From positions 1-64,000 of the forward strand of contig JAZRWI010000019.1 of NCBI GenBank assembly GCA_045599645.1: a stretch of 64,000 nt of DNA, read 5' to 3'. Under the pieces are notes generated by a model. It saw only the letters and a list, made by a program, of their open reading frames with translations, ran no database searches and was not told the DNA's origin. The translations under genes and the position numbers were made by a program. Origin of the DNA: RUG334 sp045599645. GTDB lineage: Bacteria; Muiribacteriota; Ozemobacteria; Ozemobacterales; Ozemobacteraceae. The stretch's first letter is position 1, and each line of letters starts with the position of its first letter. Of the stretch, positions 1-8,671 are shown in pieces.

Positions 1-76
1 TAACAGGCAATAGCCATAGGGGTATAAATTCATACATCTGTATCTACTTCTGATAAAATTTATTGTTATTGGTTCA

Positions 77-141
77 GGCTTGGTGCTGCTCCCTCATCCG
101 TCACGCTACGCGTGCCACCTTCCCCCACATGGAGGAAGGCC
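77..141 (-). repeat. REP-like palindromic repeat, copy 1
   Basis: On the minus strand this reads as two consecutive hairpins, CCTTCCTCC...GGGGGAAGG and then CACGC-GTA-GCGTG, followed by GGATGAGGGAGCAGC. The same layout recurs at 54059-54120 and 57901-57968, where the second hairpin has a different stem (TTCTGC/GCAGAA). The outer sequence is conserved while the inner stem varies but still pairs, so structure rather than sequence seems to be kept. No gene is visible in 1-160. Confidence 0.75.
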
Positions 142-163
142 AGGTGAGAAAAAGGCCGCTTAC

Positions 164-296
164 GGCTACCAGCCACCAGCCGAGAAAAGCAGCCGCTAAC
201 AACTGACGGCCAACGATGCCAAACCATGCTAACAGCCAACGGCAACCAGCCACCAGCTTACGGCCGAGAAAAGCAACTGCTAACAACTGACGGCCA
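164..296. repeat. Duplicated block of 7-bp units
   Basis: Two blocks (164-212 and 241-296) list the same 7-bp words in the same order: GGCTACC or GGCAACC, AGCCACC, (AGCTTAC), GGCCGAG or AGCCGAG, AAAAGCA, then two or three more. The second block has exactly one additional heptamer (AGCTTAC), so the copies differ by a whole 7-bp unit, as expected for slippage in a heptamer array. Open frames across it are repeat artefacts. Confidence 0.7.
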
Positions 297-299
297 ACG

Positions 300-506
300 A
301 TGCCAACGACGCCAATCATGCCAACAACGCCAACCATGCCAACAACGCCAACCATGCCAACCATGCCAACCATGCCAACAACGCCAACCAAGCCAACTAT
401 GCCAACCAAGCCAACTATGCCAACCAAGCCAATCATGCCAACAACGCCAACCAAGCCAACAACGCCAACCATGCCAACCAAGCCAACAACGCCAACAACG
501 CCAACA
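300..506. repeat. 9-bp minisatellite, 23 units
   Basis: Twenty-three tandem 9-bp units run without a break. The consensus is A-(T/C/A)-GCCAA-(C/T)-N; the common versions are ATGCCAACC, ACGCCAACC, AAGCCAACC and ATGCCAACA. Because 9 is a multiple of 3 the array stays open in several frames on both strands (Met-Pro-Thr-Thr-Pro on one, Met-Val-Gly-Val-Val-Gly on the other). None has a ribosome site, and I do not call a gene here. Confidence 0.9.
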
Positions 507-507
507 G

Positions 508-546
508 CCCTATAGAATCACACTTCTACATCCACTGCTATAAAAG
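508..546 (+). repeat. Short interspersed repeat (TATAGAATCACACTTCTACA type), copy 1
   Basis: The 35-40 bp sequence containing TATAGAATCACACTTCTACA and CCACTGCTATAAA recurs at 20835-20870, inverted at 57996-58032, and in shorter form near 61640 and 61905. It always sits at the edge of a heptamer or REP-like region, so it may be part of a compound repeat. Confidence 0.6.
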
Positions 547-580
547 ATATACTCTATACTCTTGCCATCTCGCTTCAGCA

Positions 581-609
581 TTGATTATTTATGCTATTTG
601 GTGTAAAAT
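581..609 (+). promoter_or_regulatory. Sigma-70-type promoter for the hybrid kinase gene
   Basis: TTGATT at 581-586 and TAAAAT at 604-609 are separated by 17 bp. Predicted initiation near 616 leaves a leader of about 40 nt before the ATG at 657. Confidence 0.55.
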
Positions 610-656
610 ACAGTGGAATATACTTATCTATATCGTAAAAAAAGAGCGGGAATAAT

Positions 657-3173
657 ATGAATAAAGATTACAGAGTATTTGGAGATGTTCTCTCTGCAGC
701 ACGAATCGGCAGCTGGAAAATAGAAGTAGATGATGGCTGTGAACCACGAATGTATGCTGACGAAACAATGCTGGAATTAGTCGGCGTATCCGGAGCCACA
801 GAAATTTCTCCAGAAGCACTTTATCATGCCTGGTATGACAACATTGATATCAAGCATTACGATGCAGTTGCTGAAGGCGTTGAACACATGGCGAACGGTA
901 AACTCGCTGAAATTCAATATCCATGGCATCATCCAGATGGGCGCACAATTATTGTCCGTTGCGGCGGTGTTCGTGATAACAGCTATACAAAGGGCTTGCG
1001 TGTAGCAGGTATCCATCAGTGGGTTACCACAATGAAGCATGTTGACTATGATCTCGACGCCAAAGACCGAAAACTCGTCGAAATGATGGAAGCTCTTAAA
1101 ACATCTAATCTTCACGAAAAACTTCGTGCAGATACGATGGACTTTATTCTAAAAAACGAAAACATTGAAAAATTTGCTGAATATTTTTCTTCACGCTTGT
1201 TAGAACTCTATGAATGCGATCAGGTAATATATAAGGATTTGGGCGGACGTGAAATAATCCAAGAACGTTCAAATACCCCAAAATCTAATTTTTCAATTTG
1301 CGATGATTGCCATATTTTTAAACTAGATTCTCCAGCATACATAAATGGCATTTTGGAAATACAAGATAAAAAATGCGCAAATACCAATGTTTCTACTCAC
1401 ACCGACTGTCTGGTAAAATCAGCACTAAGTTATCTTGTCTATCAGGATAATAAACCCTTCGGCTTTATCGCACTTCCATACATTACCAATGCTCATCAAT
1501 TCACTGATGAAGAAAGAAACTCTCTTGACAGCATAGCAAAGCTAATGACATTAGTTTTATCAAGAAAGAAGCATCAGGATGAAATAAGAGCTAAAGATAT
1601 CCGCGCAGAATTTCTGAAAAAGCTAATTAAAGCCGATTTCTGGAATTATGTAATCAACTCTAAAAACGAAATAATAAGGATTGAAGCCTCTGACCAACTT
1701 GCTGAATTCCTTAATCTGGATTCTCAGGTTCTATTCTCAAATCCAAAATCATTACTGGAATATATTCATCCAGACGACGTAGAAGCTACAGCTGCCGCTT
1801 TTAAGGCCACATTAGCAGATAAAAGCGGGAAAACCACGTTCAATGTTTCCTACCGCATGGCAGATAAAAACAAAAAATATAACTGGTATCAATCCGCAGG
1901 AAGCATTATCAGAAACGAAGATGGCAGTGGAGATTTCTTCGGTATCCAGATCAACACAACAAGTTCTGTAGAAAAAGAAATCGAACAACGCAGACAGTAT
2001 GAAGAAGCAAGGGCTATAGAAAAAGCCAACAAAGCCAAGAGCTTCTTCTTCTCTACTGTTTCACACGACATCCGAACACCGCTCAATGCAATCATTGGCT
2101 ATTCTGAATTGCTGAAAAACGGTATCCATAACGAAGAAGAACAGAATAAAGCACTTAACGCCATAACCACGAGTGGAACAACACTGCTTGAGTTAATCAA
2201 TGACGTTCTTGACCTTTCCAAGCTCGAAGCCGGGAAAATGGAAATCAACAACGAAATGACTGACGTTAACACTTTGGCATCTGGTGTACTGCACTCCTTT
2301 GATGTAGCTGTTTCTAAGCTCAATACAAATCTTGACCTGAAAACCCCAACGCTTCCACTCCTGAATATCGACCCACAGCGCATTCGTCAGATTCTTTTCA
2401 ATCTCATAGGTAATGCAGTCAAATTCACAGAACAGGGTTCTATTACCCTCAGGGTAGATTTTGTTCCTAATAATGATGATTCCAATACTGGTTGTCTTAC
2501 CTTTGCTGTTTCAGATACAGGCTGCGGAATTTCACCAGAAAACCAGAAAAAGCTCATGAATCCTTTTGTCCAGCTTCAAAGCTTTTCAACAACAAAAGGA
2601 ACAGGGCTGGGACTCAGTATATGTAAGCAGCTCGCAGTCAAGATGGGCGGTGAGCTAACAATGGATTCGGCTCTGGGTAAAGGTTCGACATTTACTGTTA
2701 CCCTTCCAAGAGTTGCCTATACCATGATTACAGAAAATGCTAAGGTAGAAAAGCAAAAGACAGCACAGACTTGTGGTTCTCAAACCTGTGCTAAGCCTGC
2801 CAATAGCAATATGCGCATTTTGGTAGCTGACGACGTTTCTGTTAACAGAAATGTTATCAAGGCTATGCTTAAGTGTTTGAAACAGACCAATGTTGTAGAC
2901 GTAGAAAACGGTCTTGAAGCCCTGAATAAGCTAAAAGCAGAGCCTGACGGCTTCGATCTGGTGCTTACAGATATGTGGATGCCTGAAATGGACGGGAATG
3001 GCCTGATTAGCGAAATCCGCAAAAATCCACATTGGAAAAACCTGCCTGTATTCTCTGTAACAGCTGACGTTGAAGCTCAAAAAACCTATGAAGCCAGTGG
3101 TTTCACAGGCATATTGCTAAAACCAATCACCCTCGACAAACTAAGAGCAGTCATAAACAAGATTACCTACTAA
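657..3173 (+). CDS. Hybrid sensor histidine kinase (PAS/GAF/PAS-HisKA-HATPase-REC)
   Basis: Cytoplasmic hybrid sensor kinase of 838 residues. Residues 1-130 look PAS-like. About 170-310 is GAF-like and Cys-rich (CDDCHIF, later CANTN and DCLVK), which could bind a cofactor. About 335-440 is a second PAS domain, followed by a short coiled linker. The HisKA H-box FSTVSHDIRTPLNAI puts the phosphoacceptor at His470. The ATPase has its N-box near Asn586 (FNLIGNAVKF), then DTGCGIS and GTGLGLS. Residues 719-835 form a receiver domain with Asp772 in LTDMWMPEMDG. No transmembrane segment is seen, so the signal is probably intracellular. It stands alone with its own promoter. No output regulator is adjacent, so the target cannot be named. 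Only a weak Shine-Dalgarno (GCGGGA) precedes the start. Confidence 0.93.
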   Translation: MNKDYRVFGDVLSAARIGSWKIEVDDGCEPRMYADETMLELVGVSGATEISPEALYHAWYDNIDIKHYDAVAEGVEHMANGKLAEIQYPWHHPDGRTIIVRCGGVRDNSYTKGLRVAGIHQWVTTMKHVDYDLDAKDRKLVEMMEALKTSNLHEKLRADTMDFILKNENIEKFAEYFSSRLLELYECDQVIYKDLGGREIIQERSNTPKSNFSICDDCHIFKLDSPAYINGILEIQDKKCANTNVSTHTDCLVKSALSYLVYQDNKPFGFIALPYITNAHQFTDEERNSLDSIAKLMTLVLSRKKHQDEIRAKDIRAEFLKKLIKADFWNYVINSKNEIIRIEASDQLAEFLNLDSQVLFSNPKSLLEYIHPDDVEATAAAFKATLADKSGKTTFNVSYRMADKNKKYNWYQSAGSIIRNEDGSGDFFGIQINTTSSVEKEIEQRRQYEEARAIEKANKAKSFFFSTVSHDIRTPLNAIIGYSELLKNGIHNEEEQNKALNAITTSGTTLLELINDVLDLSKLEAGKMEINNEMTDVNTLASGVLHSFDVAVSKLNTNLDLKTPTLPLLNIDPQRIRQILFNLIGNAVKFTEQGSITLRVDFVPNNDDSNTGCLTFAVSDTGCGISPENQKKLMNPFVQLQSFSTTKGTGLGLSICKQLAVKMGGELTMDSALGKGSTFTVTLPRVAYTMITENAKVEKQKTAQTCGSQTCAKPANSNMRILVADDVSVNRNVIKAMLKCLKQTNVVDVENGLEALNKLKAEPDGFDLVLTDMWMPEMDGNGLISEIRKNPHWKNLPVFSVTADVEAQKTYEASGFTGILLKPITLDKLRAVINKITY

Positions 3174-3232
3174 CATACTGATATTTGGTTCTGGTAGCTC
3201 GTAGGAAAACAGAACCAAGTATCTAAAAAATA

Positions 3233-3417
3233 GGCGTCAGCCTTTAATGCAACGGAAGTTGCTATCGAGCATGCTTAGCATGCCATCGAAGGCGATAGCC
3301 GACATCGAGCACGAAGTGCCATCGAAATATCATCAAGGAGATTTGATGACACCAAAGGTGTTCGATGTGTCTGAAGACTCGATGACAGCAAGCTGTTCTA
3401 TGTGATGCTATCGCATC
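3233..3417. repeat. Mirrored array of about ten small hairpins with ATCGA spacers
   Basis: Consecutive short stem-loops with different stems and 2-6-nt loops: GGC-GTCA-GCC, GCAAC-GGAA-GTTGC, GCATGC-TTA-GCATGC, GGC-GATA-GCC, GCAC-GAA-GTGC, TCATCAA...TTGATGA, ACACC-AAA-GGTGT, GTC-TGAA-GAC, ACAGC-AA-GCTGT and GATGC-TATC-GCATC. In the left half they are separated by TATCGA or CATCGA; in the right half by the reverse complement TCGATG. The gap 3174-3526 holds nothing else except an inverted repeat TTGGTTCTG/CAGAACCAA (about 3185-3218) and the terminator. Confidence 0.8.
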
Positions 3418-3485
3418 GAGAGTAAACAACAGCCAGAAGGGCTAATTCACTGCTCTTACCACATCTCGCAAAGCGCATAAATAAA

Positions 3486-3520
3486 AAAGCCGTCAGCATA
3501 GCCGACGGCTTTTTTATTTA
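3486..3520 (-). terminator. Rho-independent terminator of aspS (bidirectional)
   Basis: A GCCGTC/GACGGC stem flanked by A6 on one side and T6 on the other lies just past the aspS stop. It can work in both directions. Confidence 0.85.
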
Positions 3521-3526
3521 TGCGAA

Positions 3527-5293
3527 TTATTCTTCAGCTATTTTAAGGTGGAGTTCCTTAAGCTGTTTTTCTGTTGGTTCGCATGGAGCCTGCATCAACA
3601 GGTCCTGAGCCTTCTGGTTCATTGGGAAACAGATAACTTCGCGGATATTCTGTTCATTAGCCAGAAGCATAGTAATGCGGTCAACTCCTGGAGCAATACC
3701 ACCGTGTGGCGGAGCACCAAACTTGAAGGCTCTGATCATGCCGCCGAATTTTTCATCAACGACTGATTTATCGTAACCAGCAATTTCAAAGGCCTTATAC
3801 ATTATTTCTGGCTTGTGGTTTCTGATAGCGCCAGAACTGAGTTCGATACCATTGCAGACGATATCATACTGATAAGCCTTGATTGTCAGAGGATCCTGAT
3901 TCAAGAGAGCATCCATACCGCCCTGTGGCATTGAGAATGGGTTGTGGCTGAAAATTGTAGCGCCGGTTTCTTCGTCCTTTTCGAACATTGGGAAATCGTT
4001 AATCCAGCAGAAGCGGAAAGCGTTCTTTTCACGAAGGTCGAGTTCGTCAGCCAAGTGAATTCTAAGCTTACCAAGGATAACAGAGGCTTTGAGCTTTTCG
4101 TCAGAAACCATGAGGATTGCTGAACCAGCCTTAGCATTCATCTTTTCCTTGAGAGCGTTCTTAACTTCGTCAGAGAGAAGCTTTGTTACAGTGCCCTTAA
4201 CTTCTGTATCAGTGAACTGCAAAGTAGCAAGACCTGCTGCGCCATTTTCCTTGACAAAAGCTTCGAGATTACTGAAGAATTTGCGTGACTTGTCGCCAAC
4301 GTTATCTACACAGATAGCTCTTACTGCCTTACCAGCATCGATGCTCTTCTTGAGGAAGTTGTCACCTGAGTCAGCAAGAATGTCTGAAACATCTTCGATT
4401 TCAAGACCGTAGCGAAGGTCTGGCTTGTCGCAACCCCATCTGTTCATAGCTTCTTCATAGCTGATGCGTGGGAAGGTTGGACCAGTTACCTTGAAACCAG
4501 GAGCCAATTCTGTGAAAAGGCTTACAAAAAGCTTTTCCATAGCTTCGAAAACTTCGTCCTGAGTGCAGAAGGACATTTCAACGTCCAACTGATAGAATTC
4601 GCCCGGAGAACGGTCTGCACGAGCGTCTTCATCTCTGAAGCATGGTGCAATCTGGAAATACTTATCAAAGCCGGAAACCATGAGCAGTTGCTTGAACTGC
4701 TGTGGTGCCTGTGGCAATGCATAGAATTTACCAGGATAAAGTCTTGAAGGAACCAAATAGTCTCTAGCGCCTTCTGGTGAACTACTAGTGAGAATAGGGG
4801 TCTGGAATTCTGTGAAACCCATTTCGATCATGCGTTTACGAATACCAGCGATAACCTTGGAGCGGAGAAGAATGTTGCTGTGAAGCTTTTCACGGCGCAA
4901 ATCCAAGAAACGATATTTCAGTCTTGTATCTTCTGGTGCGTTATCATCATCGGCAACCTGCATTGGAAGAACATCAGCTTCACTCTGAACAACTACAGAG
5001 GTTGCTTCTACTTCTATTTCACCTGTTGCCATATCCTTGTTAACGTTTTCGCCACGGCTTAAAACCTTGCCATCAACGGTAACAACAGATTCAATTCTTG
5101 TTTTGTTGAATACTTCCCAAGCTTCAGTGCCAGGGTTAGCCAACACCTGGGTAATGCCATAATTGTCACGGAGAGTAACAAAAAGCATTCCACCAAGGTC
5201 GCGTTTGCGGTGTATCCAGCCAGACAGTCTTACCTGCTTGCCTGCGTCAGAACCACGAAGTTCGCCACAGGTATGAGTGCGATACATATTCAT
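3527..5293 (-). CDS. aspS: Aspartyl-tRNA synthetase, bacterial type
   Basis: Class II synthetase of 588 residues that charges tRNA-Asp, in the cytoplasm. The N-terminal OB-fold anticodon-binding domain reads LSGWIHRKRDLGG. Motif 2 is FRDEDARADRSPGEF and motif 3 is GGIAPGVDRITML. An insertion at about 290-420 corresponds to the bacterial GAD domain, and the length is normal for the bacterial type. The start at 5293 follows AAGGA with 9-nt spacing; a second ATG two codons on is also possible. His in WIHRKRD matches the position reported for non-discriminating AspRS (His31 in Pseudomonas), whereas E. coli has Asn, so mischarging of tRNA-Asn is possible but unproven. The gene is monocistronic, with its own promoter and terminator. 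Confidence 0.97.
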   Translation of the reverse strand: MNMYRTHTCGELRGSDAGKQVRLSGWIHRKRDLGGMLFVTLRDNYGITQVLANPGTEAWEVFNKTRIESVVTVDGKVLSRGENVNKDMATGEIEVEATSVVVQSEADVLPMQVADDDNAPEDTRLKYRFLDLRREKLHSNILLRSKVIAGIRKRMIEMGFTEFQTPILTSSSPEGARDYLVPSRLYPGKFYALPQAPQQFKQLLMVSGFDKYFQIAPCFRDEDARADRSPGEFYQLDVEMSFCTQDEVFEAMEKLFVSLFTELAPGFKVTGPTFPRISYEEAMNRWGCDKPDLRYGLEIEDVSDILADSGDNFLKKSIDAGKAVRAICVDNVGDKSRKFFSNLEAFVKENGAAGLATLQFTDTEVKGTVTKLLSDEVKNALKEKMNAKAGSAILMVSDEKLKASVILGKLRIHLADELDLREKNAFRFCWINDFPMFEKDEETGATIFSHNPFSMPQGGMDALLNQDPLTIKAYQYDIVCNGIELSSGAIRNHKPEIMYKAFEIAGYDKSVVDEKFGGMIRAFKFGAPPHGGIAPGVDRITMLLANEQNIREVICFPMNQKAQDLLMQAPCEPTEKQLKELHLKIAEE

Positions 5294-5345
5294 TTGGTTA
5301 AATCCTTAAAACATAAGTTAGCGATATTCTCGCTCAAACGCAGAA

Positions 5346-5374
5346 ATTGTACCGCAACCAAGAAAAAACTTCAA
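5346..5374 (-). promoter_or_regulatory. aspS promoter
   Basis: On the minus strand TTGAAG and TACAAT are separated by 17 bp. Initiation near 5339 gives a leader of about 45 nt. No T-box or other leader structure is seen. Confidence 0.6.
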
Positions 5375-5427
5375 TAGGTTTTTGATATCTCTTGTCTCTT
5401 AGTGCGTTAGCACTATAGCTATACTCA

Positions 5428-5472
5428 CCATTCCGACAATTCCAACGACTCCGACAATTATTACGATTATAA
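5428..5472. repeat. Degenerate 9-bp repeat
   Basis: About five 9-bp units (ATTCCGACA, ATTCCAACG, ACTCCGACA and similar) match the period and general wording of the 9-bp array at 300-506. It lies between the aspS promoter and the end of the next gene. Confidence 0.4.
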
Positions 5473-5514
5473 CAGCACGTGGTTGGTTAAGCTACTATTG
5501 CAGCTTTCTGGCAC

Positions 5515-8469
5515 TTACAGCGGTTCTTCAACTTTCACAAGAGCCAGGCGGAAGCCGATAGCGTAGTGTCTGACGGTGGGGGCAGTACCACCACGAAACC
5601 ACGACGAACAGCCACTTGGTTGGGATTCCCAAACACCACCACGCGTCACACAGTACGGACCATACGCTTGAGAAGGTTCGGATGGACCTGTAGGGTCGTC
5701 GAGCATGTTCGGGTTATAGTCGTCATACCAATCAGAGCACCATTCTGAAACGTTACCGTGCATATCATACAAGCCAAAAGCATTTGGAAGCTTTGAACCA
5801 ACCGGATGAGTCTTTCCATCAGAATTATACAGATACCAGGCTACTTCGTCTGTATTAGCATCTGCACCATCATCATTTTCAAAATCCTTACCATTATTCA
5901 AGTCCGTTGTAGTGCCAGCTCGGCAGGCATACTCCCACTGGGCTTCTGTTGGCAATGCAAACTCATAGCCATCTGGCAGCTGCTCTTCTAACAAAGCATT
6001 GATTCTAGCAAGGAAACCAGTGCCTGAATCATAGATATCATTATGGCTTACAGTGTCAACAGGCAGGCTGTCTCCATAAAACTCAGAAGGATTGTATCCA
6101 TTCATTACAGCTTTGTATTGCGCCTGGGTTACCTCGAAGGTTCCCATATAGAAGGCTTTGCTAATGTTAACTGTTTTGTCGTCACCGTAAGTAGTTCCCG
6201 AAACTTCCTTGCCGCTTCTTACAAACCTACCTGGCGGGATACATCTGAGTTTCAAAATTACACTGCCTTCTGGAATAGTAAGATTCAATTCTGTCAGTAG
6301 CCAGTTTGCTGTGTATACTCTGCCCCCCATAGTTCCCTGTTCGATTTTTACTGTCATTGTTGCTCCAACAATATCAGTCCCCGACCAGCCTACAAAAGTA
6401 TAGTTTTCTTTGGTTGGTTTATTCAGGATTATGGTTGCTGAAGTTATATCATAGCTTTCTGGATTATCTGTTGAACCACCGTCAAGATTATAGGTAATTG
6501 TATAGCTTATTGGATTATAATTAGCAGTATATTCTCTATTGCCGGTCGAACCCTGTGGAATGGTTACAGTCATTGAAGCATCGCCTATAATATCTGTTCC
6601 TGTCCAGCCAGCGAATGCATAACCTGTTTCAGCAGTAGGAGGAATCAGTGTGATTGTCGCAGAAGTTATATCATAACAGGCAGGATTAGTGCCTTGTGCT
6701 GCAGGCGGTTCATAAGAAATAGTATAACTTATTGGTATAAAGTTGGCTTTATACGACTTATTTCCTGTTGAGCCTGATTCTATAGAAACTTCTGCCTGAG
6801 GTGTTTCGCCGTTGGAGCCTGTCCAGCCGATGAAGGTATAACCTTTCTTTGTCGGGTTATTAAGTGTAATTTTACCAGAAGTTACACTGTAGCCAGTCGG
6901 GTTAGTAGTGGCAACCCTGCCCCCGTCAAGGTCGTAAGTTATGGTATAGGCTTCTGATGTATAGCTGGCTGTGTAGTTCCTGTCGCCTATAGAACCTGTT
7001 TCAATAGTGACTCCGGTCTGGGGAGTATTGCCGTTGGAGCCTGTCCAGCCAACAAAGGTATAGCCACTCTTTACCGGCTCGTTCAGGATTATTGTATCAG
7101 ATGTTATATCGTAGCTTTCCGGGTTGACAGCTGCAAGAATACCGCCGTCAAGATCATAAGTGATTGTATAGCTTATTGGATTATAATGTGCGTAGTATTC
7201 TCTGTCGCCGGTTGAACCCTGCGGAATGGTTACGGTCATAGAAGCGGCACCTTCAATGCCTGTTCCTGTCCAGCCGGTAAAGTCATAGCCTTCCTTGCCG
7301 GGGTTGTTCAGTCTGATTGTAGCCGAAATAACATTGTAACTTTCAGGATTGTCTTCGGTTAATGTGCCGCCGTCAAGATTATAGGCTATTCTGTAACTTG
7401 TAATTTCTTCTTTTGGTTCAAAAGATAAACGTTTTGAATAACTGAAAGGTATCAGTTCTTCTATTCTGCTGTCACAGACAACATCAAGCATAAACTCATG
7501 CGGGAAATCCGCAGTATCTATTCCACTGAGATTCAGTGTAAAGCTGTATTCTGTCTTTGCGCTCATGGAGGTTTCAGCGATTATGCTACCAGCATCAATG
7601 CAATGGGTAAAGTATCCTTCACCTTTGACCGCATCGTCACCTGTTATTGTCTTTTCATACCGACAGACAGAACCGTTTGCCTTTATGGCAGCAGGATTTC
7701 TGTTGGTGCTTTTGAAAGTCACCAAAGCTTTTATATCTGTTGGTCTTAATTTATCCAGGTTCAGACCTTCCAGCACAAAATCAACCTTAAGATCTTCAGA
7801 ATACGTTCTGTCATTAAAAGCTATTACTGCCGTATTGGTAGCTGTTAAACTGTCAGCAAAAATCTTTTCTGATTCCTTACCGGATTCAGGGTTATAGGCA
7901 AAAAGCGCAACCTGAATATTGGCTCTGTATAAGTCTACAGAGTATTCTTTTTCGAGTTTTTCGTTTATTGCAGCTCTCAGACTGGGAATTAAATCCGAGG
8001 AATCTGTCAGCCTTGTATAAGTCCAAGGTTCATTAGATGAAGATCTTATACCCAAATAGCACTGGCCATACCTGCCGAGATGTTCTGTGGAAAGAGTGAG
8101 AGTTAATGGCTTATCGAGAGTATCAACAGGTATTTTGTTGCCAGGCGTGTTTTCTAATACAGCTGAGATTTTATACAGATATATGTAAGAATTTGTTCCA
8201 ATCGGGTTCAGGCCTCTGTCAGCAGTTTTAATCTCAATAACTGTTACCCTGACATTTTCCTGCATTGTGCCTTCCTGCCTGGTTTCAATTCTTGCTCCGG
8301 ATGGAAAGACTATTGGTGAGTTCAGTCTACCTGAATCATTTATAGTCTCCGGCAGAGTAATTTCATTGCTGGCAGGTTCCCCGAAGTAATCGTGGCTTCC
8401 TCCACCACAGCCATACAGAAGCCCAATGAACAGAGCAGCAAAAAACAGAACATAATACTTCTTTGTCAT
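5515..8469 (-). CDS. Lipoprotein with five InlB-type repeats and an FGE-sulfatase domain
   Basis: Surface or periplasmic lipoprotein of about 984 residues. The lipobox is GLLYGC with Cys21, counting from the ATG at 8469. I prefer this start because AGAGAG precedes it and the signal peptide then has normal length; an ATG at 8487 is the alternative. Residues about 25-355 are unassigned and beta-rich. About 358-725 hold five repeats of roughly 70 residues of the Listeria-Bacteroides type (YTITYDLDGG...GYTFVGWTG). Repeat 4 has lost the LDGG turn (YTISYEPPAAQG). The C-terminal part is an FGE-sulfatase/SUMF1 fold (MGTFEVTQAQY, LPTEAQWEYACRAG, DMHGNVSEWCSDW, GFRLA). In this family the fold often serves as a binding module, and no formylglycine-generating Cys pair is evident. 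A surface adhesin role is inferred. Confidence 0.88.
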   Translation of the reverse strand: MTKKYYVLFFAALFIGLLYGCGGGSHDYFGEPASNEITLPETINDSGRLNSPIVFPSGARIETRQEGTMQENVRVTVIEIKTADRGLNPIGTNSYIYLYKISAVLENTPGNKIPVDTLDKPLTLTLSTEHLGRYGQCYLGIRSSSNEPWTYTRLTDSSDLIPSLRAAINEKLEKEYSVDLYRANIQVALFAYNPESGKESEKIFADSLTATNTAVIAFNDRTYSEDLKVDFVLEGLNLDKLRPTDIKALVTFKSTNRNPAAIKANGSVCRYEKTITGDDAVKGEGYFTHCIDAGSIIAETSMSAKTEYSFTLNLSGIDTADFPHEFMLDVVCDSRIEELIPFSYSKRLSFEPKEEITSYRIAYNLDGGTLTEDNPESYNVISATIRLNNPGKEGYDFTGWTGTGIEGAASMTVTIPQGSTGDREYYAHYNPISYTITYDLDGGILAAVNPESYDITSDTIILNEPVKSGYTFVGWTGSNGNTPQTGVTIETGSIGDRNYTASYTSEAYTITYDLDGGRVATTNPTGYSVTSGKITLNNPTKKGYTFIGWTGSNGETPQAEVSIESGSTGNKSYKANFIPISYTISYEPPAAQGTNPACYDITSATITLIPPTAETGYAFAGWTGTDIIGDASMTVTIPQGSTGNREYTANYNPISYTITYNLDGGSTDNPESYDITSATIILNKPTKENYTFVGWSGTDIVGATMTVKIEQGTMGGRVYTANWLLTELNLTIPEGSVILKLRCIPPGRFVRSGKEVSGTTYGDDKTVNISKAFYMGTFEVTQAQYKAVMNGYNPSEFYGDSLPVDTVSHNDIYDSGTGFLARINALLEEQLPDGYEFALPTEAQWEYACRAGTTTDLNNGKDFENDDGADANTDEVAWYLYNSDGKTHPVGSKLPNAFGLYDMHGNVSEWCSDWYDDYNPNMLDDPTGPSEPSQAYGPYCVTRGGVWESQPSGCSSWFRGGTAPTVRHYAIGFRLALVKVEEPL

Positions 8470-8568
8470 TTTTAACTCTCTTGACATAACATATTAATAA
8501 AACCCTTTATATGCTAGCACATATAGGAAGCATAAGACAAGGCCGCTTCGCTAACTGCTAAATCAGGC

Positions 8569-8602
8569 TAAAAAAAAGGCAGCCCACTTAAAAAATGGGC
8601 TG
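8569..8602 (-). terminator. Terminator of the cpxP-like gene
   Basis: The stem GCAGCCCA/TGGGCTGC is followed by T8 when read on the minus strand, about 70 nt past the stop at 8672. Confidence 0.85.
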
Positions 8603-8671
8603 CGAAGCTGAGGTTAGTTGTGAGTTATGAAATCATCTGAATAATCAGAGAATCCATCGAGTTTAGCGGAC

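Noticed and set aside
101..543. Open frames on both strands through the 9-bp array (Met-Val-Gly and Met-Pro-Thr-Thr-Pro repeats)
   Set aside because: A period that is a multiple of 3 keeps several frames open; there is no ribosome site, no promoter for them and no domain.
3233..3417. CRISPR array
   Set aside because: The constant part is only 5-6 bp and flips orientation, the 'spacers' are palindromes, and no cas gene is present. The same holds for 60255-60762 and the heptamer arrays.
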